Notes: generated by a model not told the origin, from the letters alone. A stretch of DNA of 64,000 nt from Dyadobacter luticola (GCF_005860805.1 NZ_VCEJ01000004.1:1488001-1552000), one strand, 5' to 3'; counted from the stretch's first letter, positions 29,025 through 39,009 are shown. Made by a program: numbers and translations.

Positions 29025-30190
29025 TTTTTAGACTTGAAATAAAATATCATCCCGATGGTTACCACAGCCATCAGTCCCCAGACGTAAAAGTAGCCATAAT
29101 GCCACTTTAGTTCAGGCATATTTTCGAAGTTCATGCCATAAACGCCCACGATAAATGTCAGGGGCATGAAGACGGCGGAGAAAATGGTGAGCGTTTTCAT
29201 CACCGAATTCATCCGGTTGCTTAATGTTGATAAATGTACATCGGCAAGCGAGGCGACGAGTTCGCGGTAGGAATCGATGGTATCCAGAACCTGCATCACA
29301 TGGTCGTATAGGTCCCGATAGTAGGGGATAATCTCCTTGTTAATCTGCGCGTTATCCTCGCGAATGAGCTGGTTAAGCATATCCCTGAGCGGCCAGATTT
29401 GGCGGCGGGCAATGCTGAGCTCGCGTTTTAACGCATATAAATCTTTCAGCGACAAATCGTGTGCACCGGCAATCACCTGGTCTTCGGCCCGGTCGAGGCT
29501 ATCTCCGAGTTTTTCCAGTACAATAAAGTAATTGTCGACCACCACATCCAGCAGTGCAAACAGCAGATAATCAGGGCCATTCTTGCGGGTTTTGCCCACG
29601 GAAGCTTGCAAACGTTCCAGTACCGGTTTGAAAATGTCCTCGGTCAATTCCTCCTGGAAAGAAATCACATAATTATCACCCAGCACAAAACTGACGTGCT
29701 CGCATGAAATCTCAATCGGCGATTCCGACTGGACGTGCAGCATTTTTAATGTCAAAAACAGGTAACCCGCATCGTACACTTCCAGCTTGGGCTTGTGCTC
29801 GGTATTGACCACATCTTCGAGCAGCAGCGGGTGCAGCTCGTAAAGTTTCCCCAATTTTTCGATCAGGGAAATTTCGTGGATGCCGTCCACGTCGAGCCAG
29901 GTGGTTACCGGTTCTGTTTGGTCGGCCGGCGCGCAGTCGCTCAGCGAATGTGCAGGCTCGTCGCGGAAAATTTTGTCGCTGTACTGGATGCGACGGATCT
30001 TGGTTTTTACTGCAATGTCAGGCCCGATGTACGTCAGCGTACCAGGGGAGGTGAGCAAATTCCGTTTTCTATATCTTTTCGTTTTCTTCACAACCGGCTT
30101 TAAATCAGTGGGCCTGACACTATCGGACTTGTTCAAAATCAGCAGCTTACTTAATATGGAACACGAGTAATGGAATGTGCGTATCAACAA
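29015..30190 (-). CDS. corA: CorA-type magnesium/cobalt transporter
   Basis: This is a homopentameric divalent-cation channel of the inner membrane. The 391-residue product has a long cytoplasmic N-terminal funnel domain with the stalk helix. Two C-terminal membrane helices follow, with the selectivity motif GMN in YGMNFENMPEL between them, and the end is basic (FKSKKWM). The ATG at 30190 gives a 44-base overlap with uspA. A TTG at 30136 would remove the overlap, and no other in-frame ATG exists before the conserved domain, so the true start is open. It overlaps uspA upstream and murF-alr downstream. Confidence 0.93.
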   Translation of the reverse strand: MLIRTFHYSCSILSKLLILNKSDSVRPTDLKPVVKKTKRYRKRNLLTSPGTLTYIGPDIAVKTKIRRIQYSDKIFRDEPAHSLSDCAPADQTEPVTTWLDVDGIHEISLIEKLGKLYELHPLLLEDVVNTEHKPKLEVYDAGYLFLTLKMLHVQSESPIEISCEHVSFVLGDNYVISFQEELTEDIFKPVLERLQASVGKTRKNGPDYLLFALLDVVVDNYFIVLEKLGDSLDRAEDQVIAGAHDLSLKDLYALKRELSIARRQIWPLRDMLNQLIREDNAQINKEIIPYYRDLYDHVMQVLDTIDSYRELVASLADVHLSTLSNRMNSVMKTLTIFSAVFMPLTFIVGVYGMNFENMPELKWHYGYFYVWGLMAVVTIGMIFYFKSKKWM

Positions 30191-30998
30191 TCAGCCTTTT
30201 TGTTACGCTGGGGTTGATCAAAAATTCTTCAATAAAAGAGCGCTCCCGGGCCGACATGATCACCAGATCCGCTTTTACTTCGTCGCAATAATCTTCAATA
30301 CCTTCCAGCACATGGCGGGATTCGCGGACAACGATCTGTTCGTCCGTCACCGCAAATTGTCGCCTGATTTCTGTAACATATTGGTTATCCGGCTGAATGT
30401 CAGGCTGCGAATCCGATTTTACTTTCAGCAATGTCAAATTTGCGCCGAGGTGGTTCATCAGTACAAAAACTTCTTTCAATACGTCACTTTCATCATACTC
30501 AAACTGAGTGGCATATACGACCTTCGAAAATTTACCAGGGTTAATGTGTGGCGGGATGATCATCACCGGACATTTGGCGTGCAGGGCAATTTGCGTCGCC
30601 GAGCTGCCGACCAGTTTATCCAGAAAACCGCCCTCGCCCGTGCGGCCCATCACGATCAGGTCCGGAGAGTAAGTTTCCGCCGCATCTTCAATCGCTGAGT
30701 GAATGCTGCCCAGCGCCCAGATCGCCTGCGTTTTATAGCCTTCCGCCGCCACATTCTCCGCGAAGCTGTCGAGCCTTTTCCTGAATTCGTCTTCCAGCTC
30801 ATTGGTCATAGTTAGGAAATCGGACCCGCCAATTCCGGGTACTACGCTGCCCGGCGTAAGGTTTACGTCGGCAATGTAGGGCTGGTAGGCGTGCAGGATG
30901 AGCAACTCGGTCTGTTCTTTTTCGGCAATAATTTTTGCGGCTGCGAGGGCATGTTCAGCATTTTCTGAAAAGTCGATCGGGATCAGTATCCGGTTCAT
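30147..30998 (-). CDS. Universal stress protein, two tandem Usp domains
   Basis: The 283-residue product has two UspA-like alpha/beta domains (about 1-145 and 150-283). The first carries the full ATP-binding pattern G-x2-G-x9-G-S (GRTGEGGFLDKLVGSS). The second has lost it (SARERSFIEEFLINPS), so only one nucleotide site is expected per chain. Proteins of this type respond to stress and starvation; the target is unknown. It is the first gene of a minus-strand operon overlapping corA by 44 bases. The 289-base divergent gap to the symporter gene should hold its promoter, but no exact TAnnTTTG was found on the minus strand there. Confidence 0.92.
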   Translation of the reverse strand: MNRILIPIDFSENAEHALAAAKIIAEKEQTELLILHAYQPYIADVNLTPGSVVPGIGGSDFLTMTNELEDEFRKRLDSFAENVAAEGYKTQAIWALGSIHSAIEDAAETYSPDLIVMGRTGEGGFLDKLVGSSATQIALHAKCPVMIIPPHINPGKFSKVVYATQFEYDESDVLKEVFVLMNHLGANLTLLKVKSDSQPDIQPDNQYVTEIRRQFAVTDEQIVVRESRHVLEGIEDYCDEVKADLVIMSARERSFIEEFLINPSVTKRLIVDTHIPLLVFHIK

Positions 30999-31287
30999 AA
31001 TGGAATTTGGTAAATGTTTCGAAGTAGTTTCCGAACGTATTCAATTTGAGGAATGAAACAAAGGCAAGAGCGAAAAACTTGTGCCAAGAGAAAAAAGTCA
31101 AACCGCCTCTCTACCAAGTTTTATTTCAAAAAACAGAAAAACTTTAATACAATCAATAAATGACTTTAAATAAAACATATTATAAATTTTGCATATTACC
31201 TTAACTGCGCCGATTGCAATTGTTGGCCTTAAGCTGATTTTTCATAAGTTTACCCTCACAAACGGATACTCATCTCAAACTCGCCAT
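30999..31287. other. Divergent intergenic region between uspA and the symporter gene
   Basis: The 289 bases between the two starts become very AT-rich after 31100. A TATAAATTTTG at 31179-31189, similar to a -7 element, lies about 100 bases before the symporter ATG. No ORF, RNA gene or strong hairpin is seen. Confidence 0.3.
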
Positions 31288-32688
31288 ATGAAGAGCAAAA
31301 TTACCATTATCAATTTCGTGCTGGTGACGATTGCGGCAATCGCAACAGTATTAAATGCTTACAATGTTGTTACCATTTCTGATAATGTGCTGATTTCGCT
31401 CCGCTGGCTCGCCCTCGCCAGTTTGATCGTTTATGCAATCATCAAAAAAAACCTCACAACTTCCATCCTGATTTCGATGCTGGTCGGAACGGAGATTGGC
31501 TACGACTACCCGAAAATGGGTACAGAGCTGCATTTCCTGCGGCAGATATTTTTGCAAATGATCAAAACCGTGATCGCGCCGCTGCTTTTCGCGACGTTGG
31601 TGACGGGCATAGCCGGGCATTCCGATTTGAAACAAGTCGGCCGGATGGGCTGGAAGTCTTTGCTTTACTTCGAAGTCGTAACCACATTCGCGCTGCTGAT
31701 CGGGTTATTTTTTGCTAACTGGTTCAAACCCGGCGTAGGCATTATACCGCCGGAATCTTTGAATGCTACCCTGCCGAAAGTGTCGGAACAGACCTGGCAG
31801 GACATTGTGCTGCATTCTTTTCCTGAAAACATGGCGAAGTCAATTTACCACGGGGAAGTACTTCAAATCGTCGTTTTTAGTGTGTTATTCGGGATAAGCC
31901 TGGCATTGCTGCCTGCTGCGAAGAAGGAAAAATTTGTCCACGGCGTGGAGCTGCTGGCGGAAGTCATGTTCAAGTTTACCAAGATCATCATGTACTTCGC
32001 GCCCATCGGCGTCGGTGCTGCGATTGCGGAGACGGTCGGTCATATGGGGATCGATGTTTTGAAAAATCTTGCGCTGCTGCTGGCGACATTATATTGTGCA
32101 TTAATCGTCTTCATCCTCATTGTTTTTGTGCCAATCGCCATGATTGCCAGAATTCCGGTGATCAAGTTTGCCAAAGCGATTTTCGAGCCGGTTTCCATCG
32201 CATTTGCTACTACCAGCTCAGAATCAGCATTACCGAAAGCGATGGAGAAAATGGAGAAATTCGGCGTCCCGCGTCAGATCGTTTCCTTCGTGATGCCGAC
32301 GGGTTACAGCTTTAATCTCGACGGTTCCACATTATATCTCGCCCTGGCGACGGTTTTTGTAGCCCAGGCTACTGGTACCGAAATGTCTTTTGGTCAACAA
32401 CTTACGATGGTTTTGTTGTTGATGTTGACCAGCAAAGGAGTAGCTGGTATTCCCCGCGCCACCCTGGTTATCCTGCTTGGCGCGATCGCCAATTTCGGGA
32501 TGCCCGAGTGGCCCGTGCTTTTGATTATGGGTATCGATGAACTGATGGATATGGCGCGGACCTCCGTCAATGTGACTGGAAACTGCCTCGCCACCGCCGT
32601 GGTAGCCCGCTGGGAAGGTGAGCTGGACGACGAAAAAATGCACAACTCCGACCTGATTACCGAGGAAGCTGTCGCCTCGAAAGTTTAG
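31288..32688 (+). CDS. Dicarboxylate/amino acid:cation symporter (DAACS family)
   Basis: This inner-membrane transporter takes up C4-dicarboxylates or acidic amino acids with Na+ or H+. The frame is open from 31189, but the family N-terminus begins at the ATG at 31288, giving 466 residues. Eight membrane helices and two re-entrant loops are expected. The serine-rich hairpin loop ATTSSESALPKAM and the substrate/cation motif FVMPTGYSFNLDGSTLY are both present, followed by TSKGVAGIPRA and the late SVNVTGN. It is 27 bases upstream of the ArsC/Spx-like gene, probably co-transcribed. GltP-like and DctA-like specificity cannot be told apart. Confidence 0.92.
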   Translation: MKSKITIINFVLVTIAAIATVLNAYNVVTISDNVLISLRWLALASLIVYAIIKKNLTTSILISMLVGTEIGYDYPKMGTELHFLRQIFLQMIKTVIAPLLFATLVTGIAGHSDLKQVGRMGWKSLLYFEVVTTFALLIGLFFANWFKPGVGIIPPESLNATLPKVSEQTWQDIVLHSFPENMAKSIYHGEVLQIVVFSVLFGISLALLPAAKKEKFVHGVELLAEVMFKFTKIIMYFAPIGVGAAIAETVGHMGIDVLKNLALLLATLYCALIVFILIVFVPIAMIARIPVIKFAKAIFEPVSIAFATTSSESALPKAMEKMEKFGVPRQIVSFVMPTGYSFNLDGSTLYLALATVFVAQATGTEMSFGQQLTMVLLLMLTSKGVAGIPRATLVILLGAIANFGMPEWPVLLIMGIDELMDMARTSVNVTGNCLATAVVARWEGELDDEKMHNSDLITEEAVASKV

Positions 32689-32715
32689 TTTTTTATTGAA
32701 ATTCAGATTTAAAAT

Positions 32716-33072
32716 ATGCTTACCCTATACGGAATCCCCAATTGCGATACCATTAAAAAAGCACGCACCTGGCTGGATAAAAACCAAGTTGAGTACACCT
32801 TTTACGACTACCGAAAAGAGCCGATCACGACGGCGAAAGTGAAAAAATGGTTCAAAGCATTCCCCTGGGAAAAAGTGATTAATAAAGCCTCTACAACCTG
32901 GAAAGAGCTTTCGGATGAAGAAAAAGCAGCGGTAACCGATGAAAATTCAGCTGCAAAACTGGCCGTAGCGCATACGACGGTTATCAAGCGGCCGGTGATT
33001 GAAGACAGCACCGGCAAGGCGCTTACCCTGGGATTTTCAGAAAAAATCTACGAAGAAACTTTTCTCAAATAG
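32716..33072 (+). CDS. ArsC/Spx family reductase-like protein (YffB type)
   Basis: The 118-residue thioredoxin-fold protein starts LYGIPNCDTIKKARTWLD. The Cys in PNCDT is the single active-site cysteine of the ArsC/Spx superfamily, without the second Cys of a CxxC. VIKRPVIED, the conserved Arg/Pro segment of the family, follows near residue 95. This fits the YffB branch, whose physiological thiol substrate is unclear; arsenate reduction is not assured and no ars genes are nearby. Its last eight bases overlap the convergent methyltransferase gene. Confidence 0.88.
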   Translation: MLTLYGIPNCDTIKKARTWLDKNQVEYTFYDYRKEPITTAKVKKWFKAFPWEKVINKASTTWKELSDEEKAAVTDENSAAKLAVAHTTVIKRPVIEDSTGKALTLGFSEKIYEETFLK

Positions 33073-34270
33073 CGGCTCTCGTCGTCACGATCACAACTTT
33101 GGAATTATCGGACAATGTGGTGGCGAAAAGATAATGTTCGCCGCCTTCCTTTAACTTCCATTTTTTTCTCAACTCTTCCGGTTTTGCAGGAAAATTGCGG
33201 ACGGTAATGTTGGCCTTATCGCCCGGAATGTGCTTTGAAATTTCCTTAATGTCTGGTTTGCAAACCGCTAGAATCTGCATGGACCTGCCCGGGAAGTTTT
33301 CGGCCAAATGTTCGGAAGTGTAAAGTTGACTATTCACGGCCAGCTTATTAACCTGATAGTTTTTGCCAATCATTTTAAACCCGCCTGATTTTAACACAGC
33401 GGCATGCGGCTCGTAGAGATAACCTAGCGGGTCGGAAAAAGTACTTTGCGCGTTCTTTTCGTCTTCCGGATTAAAATCAAATGTTTGTTTTGCAGTCCCA
33501 TCGTGGTCTAAAATCCTGACTTTGATCTGATAATGTTCGCCCTCAAAATCTTTGTTCAGAACAAAAAGCAATTCCTTGCATTCCTGCTCATAACCGATCA
33601 CATACACTTCCTTCACGTTTCGTAACTCATTTACACCCAATGTAATGTCCAGCAGGGGAGAGGTTTTCAGGAGAATGTTTGGGGCGGTTTTAAATAATGT
33701 TTCAAGATTGTTCGGAATGTCTGGTGCGCAGTCGGCCAGGCGTACCACTTTTTCACGGTTCTCGTCGCGCCTTGCCGGGTCGGTGTAAATCCAGGTGCTG
33801 GTGAAGTTGCTGGTTTCGAGTGCATTCAAAGAATTTTCTGCGTGTACCCGAATGTTCCTTACGCCTAGCTGCTCAAAATTATAAGCCGCCGCAGCAGCTA
33901 CTTCTTCCTGCATTTCGAAGTAATCGACTTGCTCAAATTCTTTGCTCAGATAAAAACTATCCACCCCCATGCCACCGGTAATGTCAATCAGTTTTTTGCC
34001 GGAAACCAGGCTTGCCTTAAATTTCGCCGCAGCCTCCGACGAAGATTGCTCGACGCACAATGCGGGGGGGAAAATCAGTTTTTCATGGGCATACCATTCC
34101 GGCAATTTCTTCGCTGCCTTTTGCCTCGATTGGATCTGCGCAGCTAGTTTCCTGACATCCAGGTTTTTGTATTTACCCGACTTTAAAATAAGCTGACCCA
34201 CATTCTCCGACAGGTGGTTCTGGATAAAAGCAATTTCTTCATTTGAAAGACCGGGAGAATGTAGTTTCAT
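33065..34270 (-). CDS. Class I SAM-dependent methyltransferase with THUMP-like domain
   Basis: The 401-residue product has an N-terminal helical part, a Rossmann methyltransferase core with SAM motif I DITGGMGVDS (about residues 95-104) and the catalytic-loop-like TDPARRDENREKVV. The C-terminal THUMP-like domain begins around residue 320, with HIPGDKANITVRNFP. The combination suggests an RNA methyltransferase; the target is unknown. It is divergent from acs (83-base gap) and its 3' end overlaps the convergent ArsC/Spx-like gene by eight bases. Confidence 0.85.
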   Translation of the reverse strand: MKLHSPGLSNEEIAFIQNHLSENVGQLILKSGKYKNLDVRKLAAQIQSRQKAAKKLPEWYAHEKLIFPPALCVEQSSSEAAAKFKASLVSGKKLIDITGGMGVDSFYLSKEFEQVDYFEMQEEVAAAAAYNFEQLGVRNIRVHAENSLNALETSNFTSTWIYTDPARRDENREKVVRLADCAPDIPNNLETLFKTAPNILLKTSPLLDITLGVNELRNVKEVYVIGYEQECKELLFVLNKDFEGEHYQIKVRILDHDGTAKQTFDFNPEDEKNAQSTFSDPLGYLYEPHAAVLKSGGFKMIGKNYQVNKLAVNSQLYTSEHLAENFPGRSMQILAVCKPDIKEISKHIPGDKANITVRNFPAKPEELRKKWKLKEGGEHYLFATTLSDNSKVVIVTTRAAI

Positions 34271-34353
34271 GAAAGTGGATTTGGGACTAACCAGATGAAT
34301 ATTATAACTTGTCGGCTAATATCCTATTTCCCTAAGTTTAACCTTTATTTATC

Positions 34354-36243
34354 ATGAAAATTAAGACCTTTGAAGAGTATCAGATTGCCTACAAACAAAG
34401 TGTAGACGATCCCGAAGGTTTTTGGGCGGAAGTGGCCCAACAATTTCAGTGGCGTACCCCGTGGAAAAAAGTGCTGAGCTGGGATTTCAACGAGGCGAAT
34501 GTAAAATGGTTTGAGGGTGGTGTAATGAACATTACCGAAAATGCACTGGACCGGCACCTGGCCGACAAAGGCGACCAGCCCGCGATTATCTGGGAGCCCA
34601 ATGATCCCGAAGACAAATCCGTTTCTCTGACATACCGCGTTTTATTCGATCAGGTTTGCCGTTTTGCCAATGTTTTGAAAAAGCATGGCGTCAAAAAAGG
34701 CGACCGCGTCTGCATATATCTTCCGATGGTTCCCGAGCTGACCGTGGCGGTACTGGCTTGTGCGCGGATCGGGGCGATTCATTCGGTTGTTTTCGGTGGT
34801 TTTTCTGCCAAATCTATCGCCGATCGTATTAATGATGCAGCCTGCACGATGGTGATCACGTCCGATGGCGCATTCCGCGGTAACAAGGTAATCCCGATGA
34901 AAGCCACGGTGGACGAAGCGCTTGTTCAATGTGACAGCGTGAAGAATGTGATCGTGATGACGCGTACCCGCACGCCCGTTTCCATGTTGAAAGGCAGGGA
35001 CTTATGGTGGGAAGAAGAAGTGAAGCTGGTAGATTCGGTCTGCGCAGCCGAGCCGATGGATGCGGAGGATATGCTGTTTATCCTTTACACTTCTGGTTCT
35101 ACGGGTAAACCGAAAGGTGTCGTGCATACTTGCGGCGGCTACATGGTTTATGCGACTTATACATTTGCCAATGTATTCCAGTACGAGCCGGGCGAGGTGC
35201 ATTTTTGTACCGCGGATATTGGCTGGATCACCGGTCACAGCTACATTGTCTACGGACCGCTTTGCTATGGCGCCACTTCGCTGGTTTTTGAGGGTGTACC
35301 AACCTATCCCGACGCAAGCCGGTTCTGGAAAATCATTGAAAAACATAAGGTTAACATTCTCTATACTGCACCGACGGCGATCCGCTCGCTAATGAGCTCG
35401 GGGCTGGATTATGTTAATGGACACGACTTTTCAAGTCTGACAAAGCTGGGCTCGGTAGGGGAGCCGATCAACGAAGAAGCATGGCACTGGTATAAAACCA
35501 ACATTGGCGGCGATCATTGTCCGCTGGTGGATACCTGGTGGCAGACAGAAACCGGCGGGATCATGATCTCACCGCTGGCTGGCATTACACCAGAAAAACC
35601 AACGTTTGCTACTCTACCGTTACCGGGTGTGCAGCCTGTTTTGGTGGATGAAAATGGTCTGAAGATCGAAGGAAATGGCGTGAGCGGAAACCTTTGTATC
35701 AAATTCCCCTGGCCGGGCATTGTCCGCACGACTTATGGCGACCACGAACGTGCCAAACAAACCTACTTCTCGACTTATAAAGGCATGTATTTCACCGGCG
35801 ACGGTTGTCTCCGTGACGAAGACGGCTACTACCGCATTACTGGCCGCGTGGATGATGTATTGAATGTTTCCGGCCACCGTATCGGTACCGCCGAAGTTGA
35901 AAATGCGATCAATATGCACCTGGGCGTAGTAGAGTCGGCGGTGGTAGGTTACCCGCACGACATTAAAGGTCAGGGAATTTACGCCTACGTGATTTCGGAT
36001 AAAGAAATTGACGACGCCGAAATGTTCAGAAAAGACATTGGCGCTACGGTTTCCCGCATCATCGGCCCGATCGCGAAACCAGATAAGGTGCAATTTGTGA
36101 CCGGTTTGCCGAAAACCAGGTCAGGGAAGATTATGCGAAGGATTTTGAGAAAGATTTCCGAAGGGGATGTAAGCAATTTGGGAGATACCTCGACATTGCT
36201 GGATCCGACCGTGGTGGAAGAAATCAAAAAAGGCGCTTTGTAA
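34354..36243 (+). CDS. acs: Acetyl-CoA synthetase (acetate-CoA ligase)
   Basis: It activates acetate to acetyl-CoA through acetyl-AMP. The 629-residue product has the adenylation motifs [24 protein letters not shown] and [16 protein letters not shown]. The C-terminal swinging-domain lysine is in [11 protein letters not shown], the Lys that is reversibly acetylated in characterised enzymes. The N-terminal ACAS segment ([18 protein letters not shown]) separates it from propionyl- and longer-chain ligases. It is monocistronic with a strong terminator and divergent from the methyltransferase gene. Confidence 0.96.
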   Translation: MKIKTFEEYQIAYKQSVDDPEGFWAEVAQQFQWRTPWKKVLSWDFNEANVKWFEGGVMNITENALDRHLADKGDQPAIIWEPNDPEDKSVSLTYRVLFDQVCRFANVLKKHGVKKGDRVCIYLPMVPELTVAVLACARIGAIHSVVFGGFSAKSIADRINDAACTMVITSDGAFRGNKVIPMKATVDEALVQCDSVKNVIVMTRTRTPVSMLKGRDLWWEEEVKLVDSVCAAEPMDAEDMLFILYTSGSTGKPKGVVHTCGGYMVYATYTFANVFQYEPGEVHFCTADIGWITGHSYIVYGPLCYGATSLVFEGVPTYPDASRFWKIIEKHKVNILYTAPTAIRSLMSSGLDYVNGHDFSSLTKLGSVGEPINEEAWHWYKTNIGGDHCPLVDTWWQTETGGIMISPLAGITPEKPTFATLPLPGVQPVLVDENGLKIEGNGVSGNLCIKFPWPGIVRTTYGDHERAKQTYFSTYKGMYFTGDGCLRDEDGYYRITGRVDDVLNVSGHRIGTAEVENAINMHLGVVESAVVGYPHDIKGQGIYAYVISDKEIDDAEMFRKDIGATVSRIIGPIAKPDKVQFVTGLPKTRSGKIMRRILRKISEGDVSNLGDTSTLLDPTVVEEIKKGAL

Positions 36244-36261
36244 GATTAGCAGTCATAAAAT

Positions 36262-36292
36262 AAAAGAGGAAGCTTTTCGGGCTTCCTCTTTT
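36262..36292. terminator. Bidirectional terminator between acs and the rsmI operon
   Basis: A 12-base stem (36262-36273 with 36281-36292) with a 7-base loop has Ts on the + side and As at its left edge, so it can stop both acs and the convergent minus-strand operon, whose last stop codon starts at 36295. Confidence 0.88.
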
Positions 36293-36454
36293 TTATGCAT
36301 TAAACTTTGAAATGGATGCCTTATCTGCCGCACAACCGCATCCTTTGGCACAGCCGCCGCTATTTCGGTTGCTGAATGTCTTCCAGAATCGCCAGCCGAT
36401 ATAACCCGCTGCCACAAGGAATAATGCTAATATGATGATCTCCTGAATTCCCAT
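36293..36454 (-). CDS. FeoB-associated Cys-rich membrane protein
   Basis: The ATG at 36454 gives 53 residues and avoids overlap with the preceding gene. It starts MGIQEIIILALFLVAAGY, a single membrane helix, then a basic stretch and a Cys-rich end GGCAKGCGCAADK with four cysteines. This matches the small FeoB-associated family, usually next to the ferrous-iron transporter FeoB. No feo gene is in this window, so it stands apart from its usual partner. It is the last gene of the rsmI operon, 17 bases after the DinB-like gene. Confidence 0.75.
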   Translation of the reverse strand: MGIQEIIILALFLVAAGYIGWRFWKTFSNRNSGGCAKGCGCAADKASISKFNA

Positions 36455-36471
36455 GCCTTGCAAACGCCCGG

Positions 36472-37008
36472 TTACTCCCAATTGTTCCTTTTCGCCAATT
36501 GAAAAGCGTGCTGGTAATGATGCTCGCTGTGCCAGGCGTAATTTGCAATTACTTCATCCAGCCGGAATGTTCTGCCTGTCGCAGGGTGAATGTAAGTTCT
36601 TGCCAGATCAGTTTCATCCATAGAATTCAGCAATAAAACCCACCGCAAATGCACATATCGCAACAATTGGATCGAAAGCTCGATCTGCGCCGTTTTGGCG
36701 TCGGGTAGCTCGGCCCACAAATGTTCTTCGTAAGGCTTGATCACCGGATTATCCTCCGTTAATGCCAGCCGGCAGCGGGTGTACGCATTAATGTGGCTGT
36801 CGGCGACGTGGTGAACCAGTTGCCGGATCGTCCAGCCGTCGGGGCGGTAGGGGGTATCGAGCCTGTCATTTTCCCAATTTCCCAATAAGTTGATGAATTT
36901 GGAAGGTAATGCGCTGATGATCTGAATGTTCGACTTTACTTCCGCTGGCGTGTAATGTTCCTGCGAGACGAATTTCCCGATCGGATATTTAAGCTGTTCG
37001 ATGTCCAT
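36472..37008 (-). CDS. DinB-like metal-dependent protein (YfiT/bacillithiol-transferase type)
   Basis: The frame is open from 37101, but the family N-terminus MDIEQLKYPIGKF begins at 37008, one base after the inositol-monophosphatase stop codon (TAA-A-ATG). The product has 178 residues in a four-helix-bundle fold. The metal-binding histidines are likely in LVHHVADSHIN and in HSEHHYQH. YfiT-like proteins are thiol transferases or hydrolases needing a divalent metal. Bacteroidota relatives are known in sequence, but their thiol cofactor use is not settled here. Confidence 0.82.
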   Translation of the reverse strand: MDIEQLKYPIGKFVSQEHYTPAEVKSNIQIISALPSKFINLLGNWENDRLDTPYRPDGWTIRQLVHHVADSHINAYTRCRLALTEDNPVIKPYEEHLWAELPDAKTAQIELSIQLLRYVHLRWVLLLNSMDETDLARTYIHPATGRTFRLDEVIANYAWHSEHHYQHAFQLAKRNNWE

Positions 37009-37009
37009 T

Positions 37010-37804
37010 TTAGAAATTTTCTTTGATGACTGAAACCAGTTCCTCGTGTTGCTTTCCTGCGGTGGCAATGATGTCACCGCCGAAGAGGTAATTATCTCCA
37101 CCGTTGAAGTCGGTTACCTTGCCGCCTGCTTCTTTGATGAGCAGTACGCCGGCTGCCATGTCCCAGGAATTGAGATTGTATTCGTAAAAACCGTCAAACC
37201 GGCCAGCCGCTACGTATGCCAAATCCACGGCCGCCGCGCCCATTCTCCGGATACCGTGCGTTCTTTGCATCAGCAGTTCCAGAATGTACATGTAGCGTTT
37301 TTGTTTTTCGAATTTATAATAAGGAAAACCGGTCGCGATGAGGCTGTCCTGCAAATGTGGTACCGTCGAAACTTTCATCTGCTTACCATTCAGCCACGCG
37401 CCGCCGCCCTGCCAGGCCGAAAACATTTCGTTCAGGCTTGGTTCGTGGATCACGCCAGCCAGCAATTCTTTACCTCGCGCCAAGCCCACGCTCACGCAAT
37501 ACACCGGAATGCCGTGGATGAAATTGGTGGTGCCATCGAGCGGGTCGATGATCCAGTTCAACGCCGTCGGGTCGGGTTCAATGCCGGTGGTGCCTTCTTC
37601 GGTAATGAAGCTGGCCTCAGGTAAAAGTTCGCTCAGACCCGCTACGAGCAGTTTTTCAGCCTCTTTATCCACATAAGAAACGAGGTTATTCAGGTCTTTG
37701 TATTCTATTTTATCCCTGGAAAAAAGCGCGGCTTCCTGCTGGATGAAGGAAGAAGCCTGCCTTACAATTTCTATGGTTTTTTGTGTCAGCAATTCGAGAT
37801 CCAT
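37010..37804 (-). CDS. Inositol monophosphatase family phosphatase
   Basis: The 264-residue product has all three metal-site motifs of the family: ITEEGTTG, the central WIIDPLDGTTNFIHG and WDMAAGVLLIKEAGG. It should be a Mg2+-dependent, Li+-sensitive phosphomonoesterase. Substrates in the family include inositol phosphates, sugar phosphates and PAP. One base separates it from the DUF4105 gene upstream and one from the DinB-like gene downstream, so it belongs to the rsmI operon. Confidence 0.92.
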   Translation of the reverse strand: MDLELLTQKTIEIVRQASSFIQQEAALFSRDKIEYKDLNNLVSYVDKEAEKLLVAGLSELLPEASFITEEGTTGIEPDPTALNWIIDPLDGTTNFIHGIPVYCVSVGLARGKELLAGVIHEPSLNEMFSAWQGGGAWLNGKQMKVSTVPHLQDSLIATGFPYYKFEKQKRYMYILELLMQRTHGIRRMGAAAVDLAYVAAGRFDGFYEYNLNSWDMAAGVLLIKEAGGKVTDFNGGDNYLFGGDIIATAGKQHEELVSVIKENF

Positions 37805-37805
37805 G

Positions 37806-39008
37806 CTATTTATCCTTTAAAGGAATTTTTGATAGTGAATTATTAATGTAATAAACCCTGACGATCAGCATCAACAAAATGGGTATAAGTACAAGGTTAT
37901 GCTTGGCAACATTGCCTGTTGCGCAAAGTAAGAGAAATCCGTAAAAGATCAACAAAAACTGAAACCAGGCTGGCTTCTTGTTTTTGGAAAAGAAAAAAAT
38001 CAGCGGCATCCATAGCGGAAATGCCCAGAGCAGGTCGTAATTCCAGCGCGTTGTTTCGTCAGTTCGAATTGCCCAGAGCAGCACCAGTATCCAGCCCGCC
38101 AGCCCGGCAATCGAAAACAGGATTTTATCCAGCGTGAAATCAACGATACCCTTACTGATTTGCCAGTAACTGAGCGCCAGCACCAAAACGGCTAATGTCC
38201 AGAAAGTGACCATCGGCGTGAAGATGCCCTTATATTGGATCGGTTCCGCCGTGAAAATGTCACTTTTTGAGATCACCAGCGGCGCAACACCTGCGGCTGT
38301 TTTGATCTTGGCCGCGGCGAAAGCGTCGGCCAGGTTATCCGGCAAAAAAGTCGCTTGTTCGGCCGTGGCAATTTCATCCGCCTGCGTACCAATGGCAAGG
38401 TCCATCCCGAAATCCGCCCAGGGATTTTGTTTGTAGGCATACTTATCAATCCACTGCCGGAAACTCCGTTTTTCCTTGGTATATCCGTTATAAATTAGGC
38501 TATCGCCAGCCGCAGCTTTCAAAGCGTCTACCAGACGGGTTGCGCAGTTATCGTAGAAAAAAAGATATTGGTATGCCCGGTTTTGCGGCAGGTAATTAGT
38601 TTCCAGGTAATTGTACAGCTTTTGTTTTTGAGCCTGAGATAAATTCAATACCTGCTCCGAAATAGAACGGTTTTCAGCCCTGTAAAAGGCAATGTGTGGT
38701 GCCATCGGCGCCACCGAAATCGTGTAGGGAAGGGATCCGCGTAGGAATTTGAGATAAAAATTTCCTTCGTCGAATTTGAATGTACCGTAACTGTAAGCGC
38801 CGTCGACCCCAGTCACCGGATCGTATACCCAAAGTGCGCTATGCCCGAAACCGGAGTACAGATCCGTGCCCGGCCCGAAGGTGATCAGGCTCGCTTTCGC
38901 TTGCGGACTGAGCGTCGTAAACTGAGCGAATGTGGACTGAACTACCAGAAAAAAAAGAAAAAAAGCAATGCTAAAACGCTTCAAAAACGGCTGATAAGCT
39001 GGGTTCAT
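37806..39008 (-). CDS. DUF4105 (Lnb N-terminal-like) membrane protein
   Basis: The frame is longer, but the ATG at 39008, one base after the rsmI stop codon, gives 400 residues and a normal signal peptide (cleavage near STFAQ, about residue 29). The mature N-terminal part (about 30-260) matches DUF4105: FGPGTDLYSGFGHSALW, YSYGTFKFDEGNFYLKFLRG and FFYDNCATRL, with conserved His and Cys resembling a papain-like NlpC-type arrangement. Four or five membrane helices follow (about 265-390), ending in a short basic tail. The catalytic domain would face the periplasm. Function is unknown. Confidence 0.82.
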   Translation of the reverse strand: MNPAYQPFLKRFSIAFFLFFLVVQSTFAQFTTLSPQAKASLITFGPGTDLYSGFGHSALWVYDPVTGVDGAYSYGTFKFDEGNFYLKFLRGSLPYTISVAPMAPHIAFYRAENRSISEQVLNLSQAQKQKLYNYLETNYLPQNRAYQYLFFYDNCATRLVDALKAAAGDSLIYNGYTKEKRSFRQWIDKYAYKQNPWADFGMDLAIGTQADEIATAEQATFLPDNLADAFAAAKIKTAAGVAPLVISKSDIFTAEPIQYKGIFTPMVTFWTLAVLVLALSYWQISKGIVDFTLDKILFSIAGLAGWILVLLWAIRTDETTRWNYDLLWAFPLWMPLIFFFSKNKKPAWFQFLLIFYGFLLLCATGNVAKHNLVLIPILLMLIVRVYYINNSLSKIPLKDK

Positions 39009-39009
39009 A

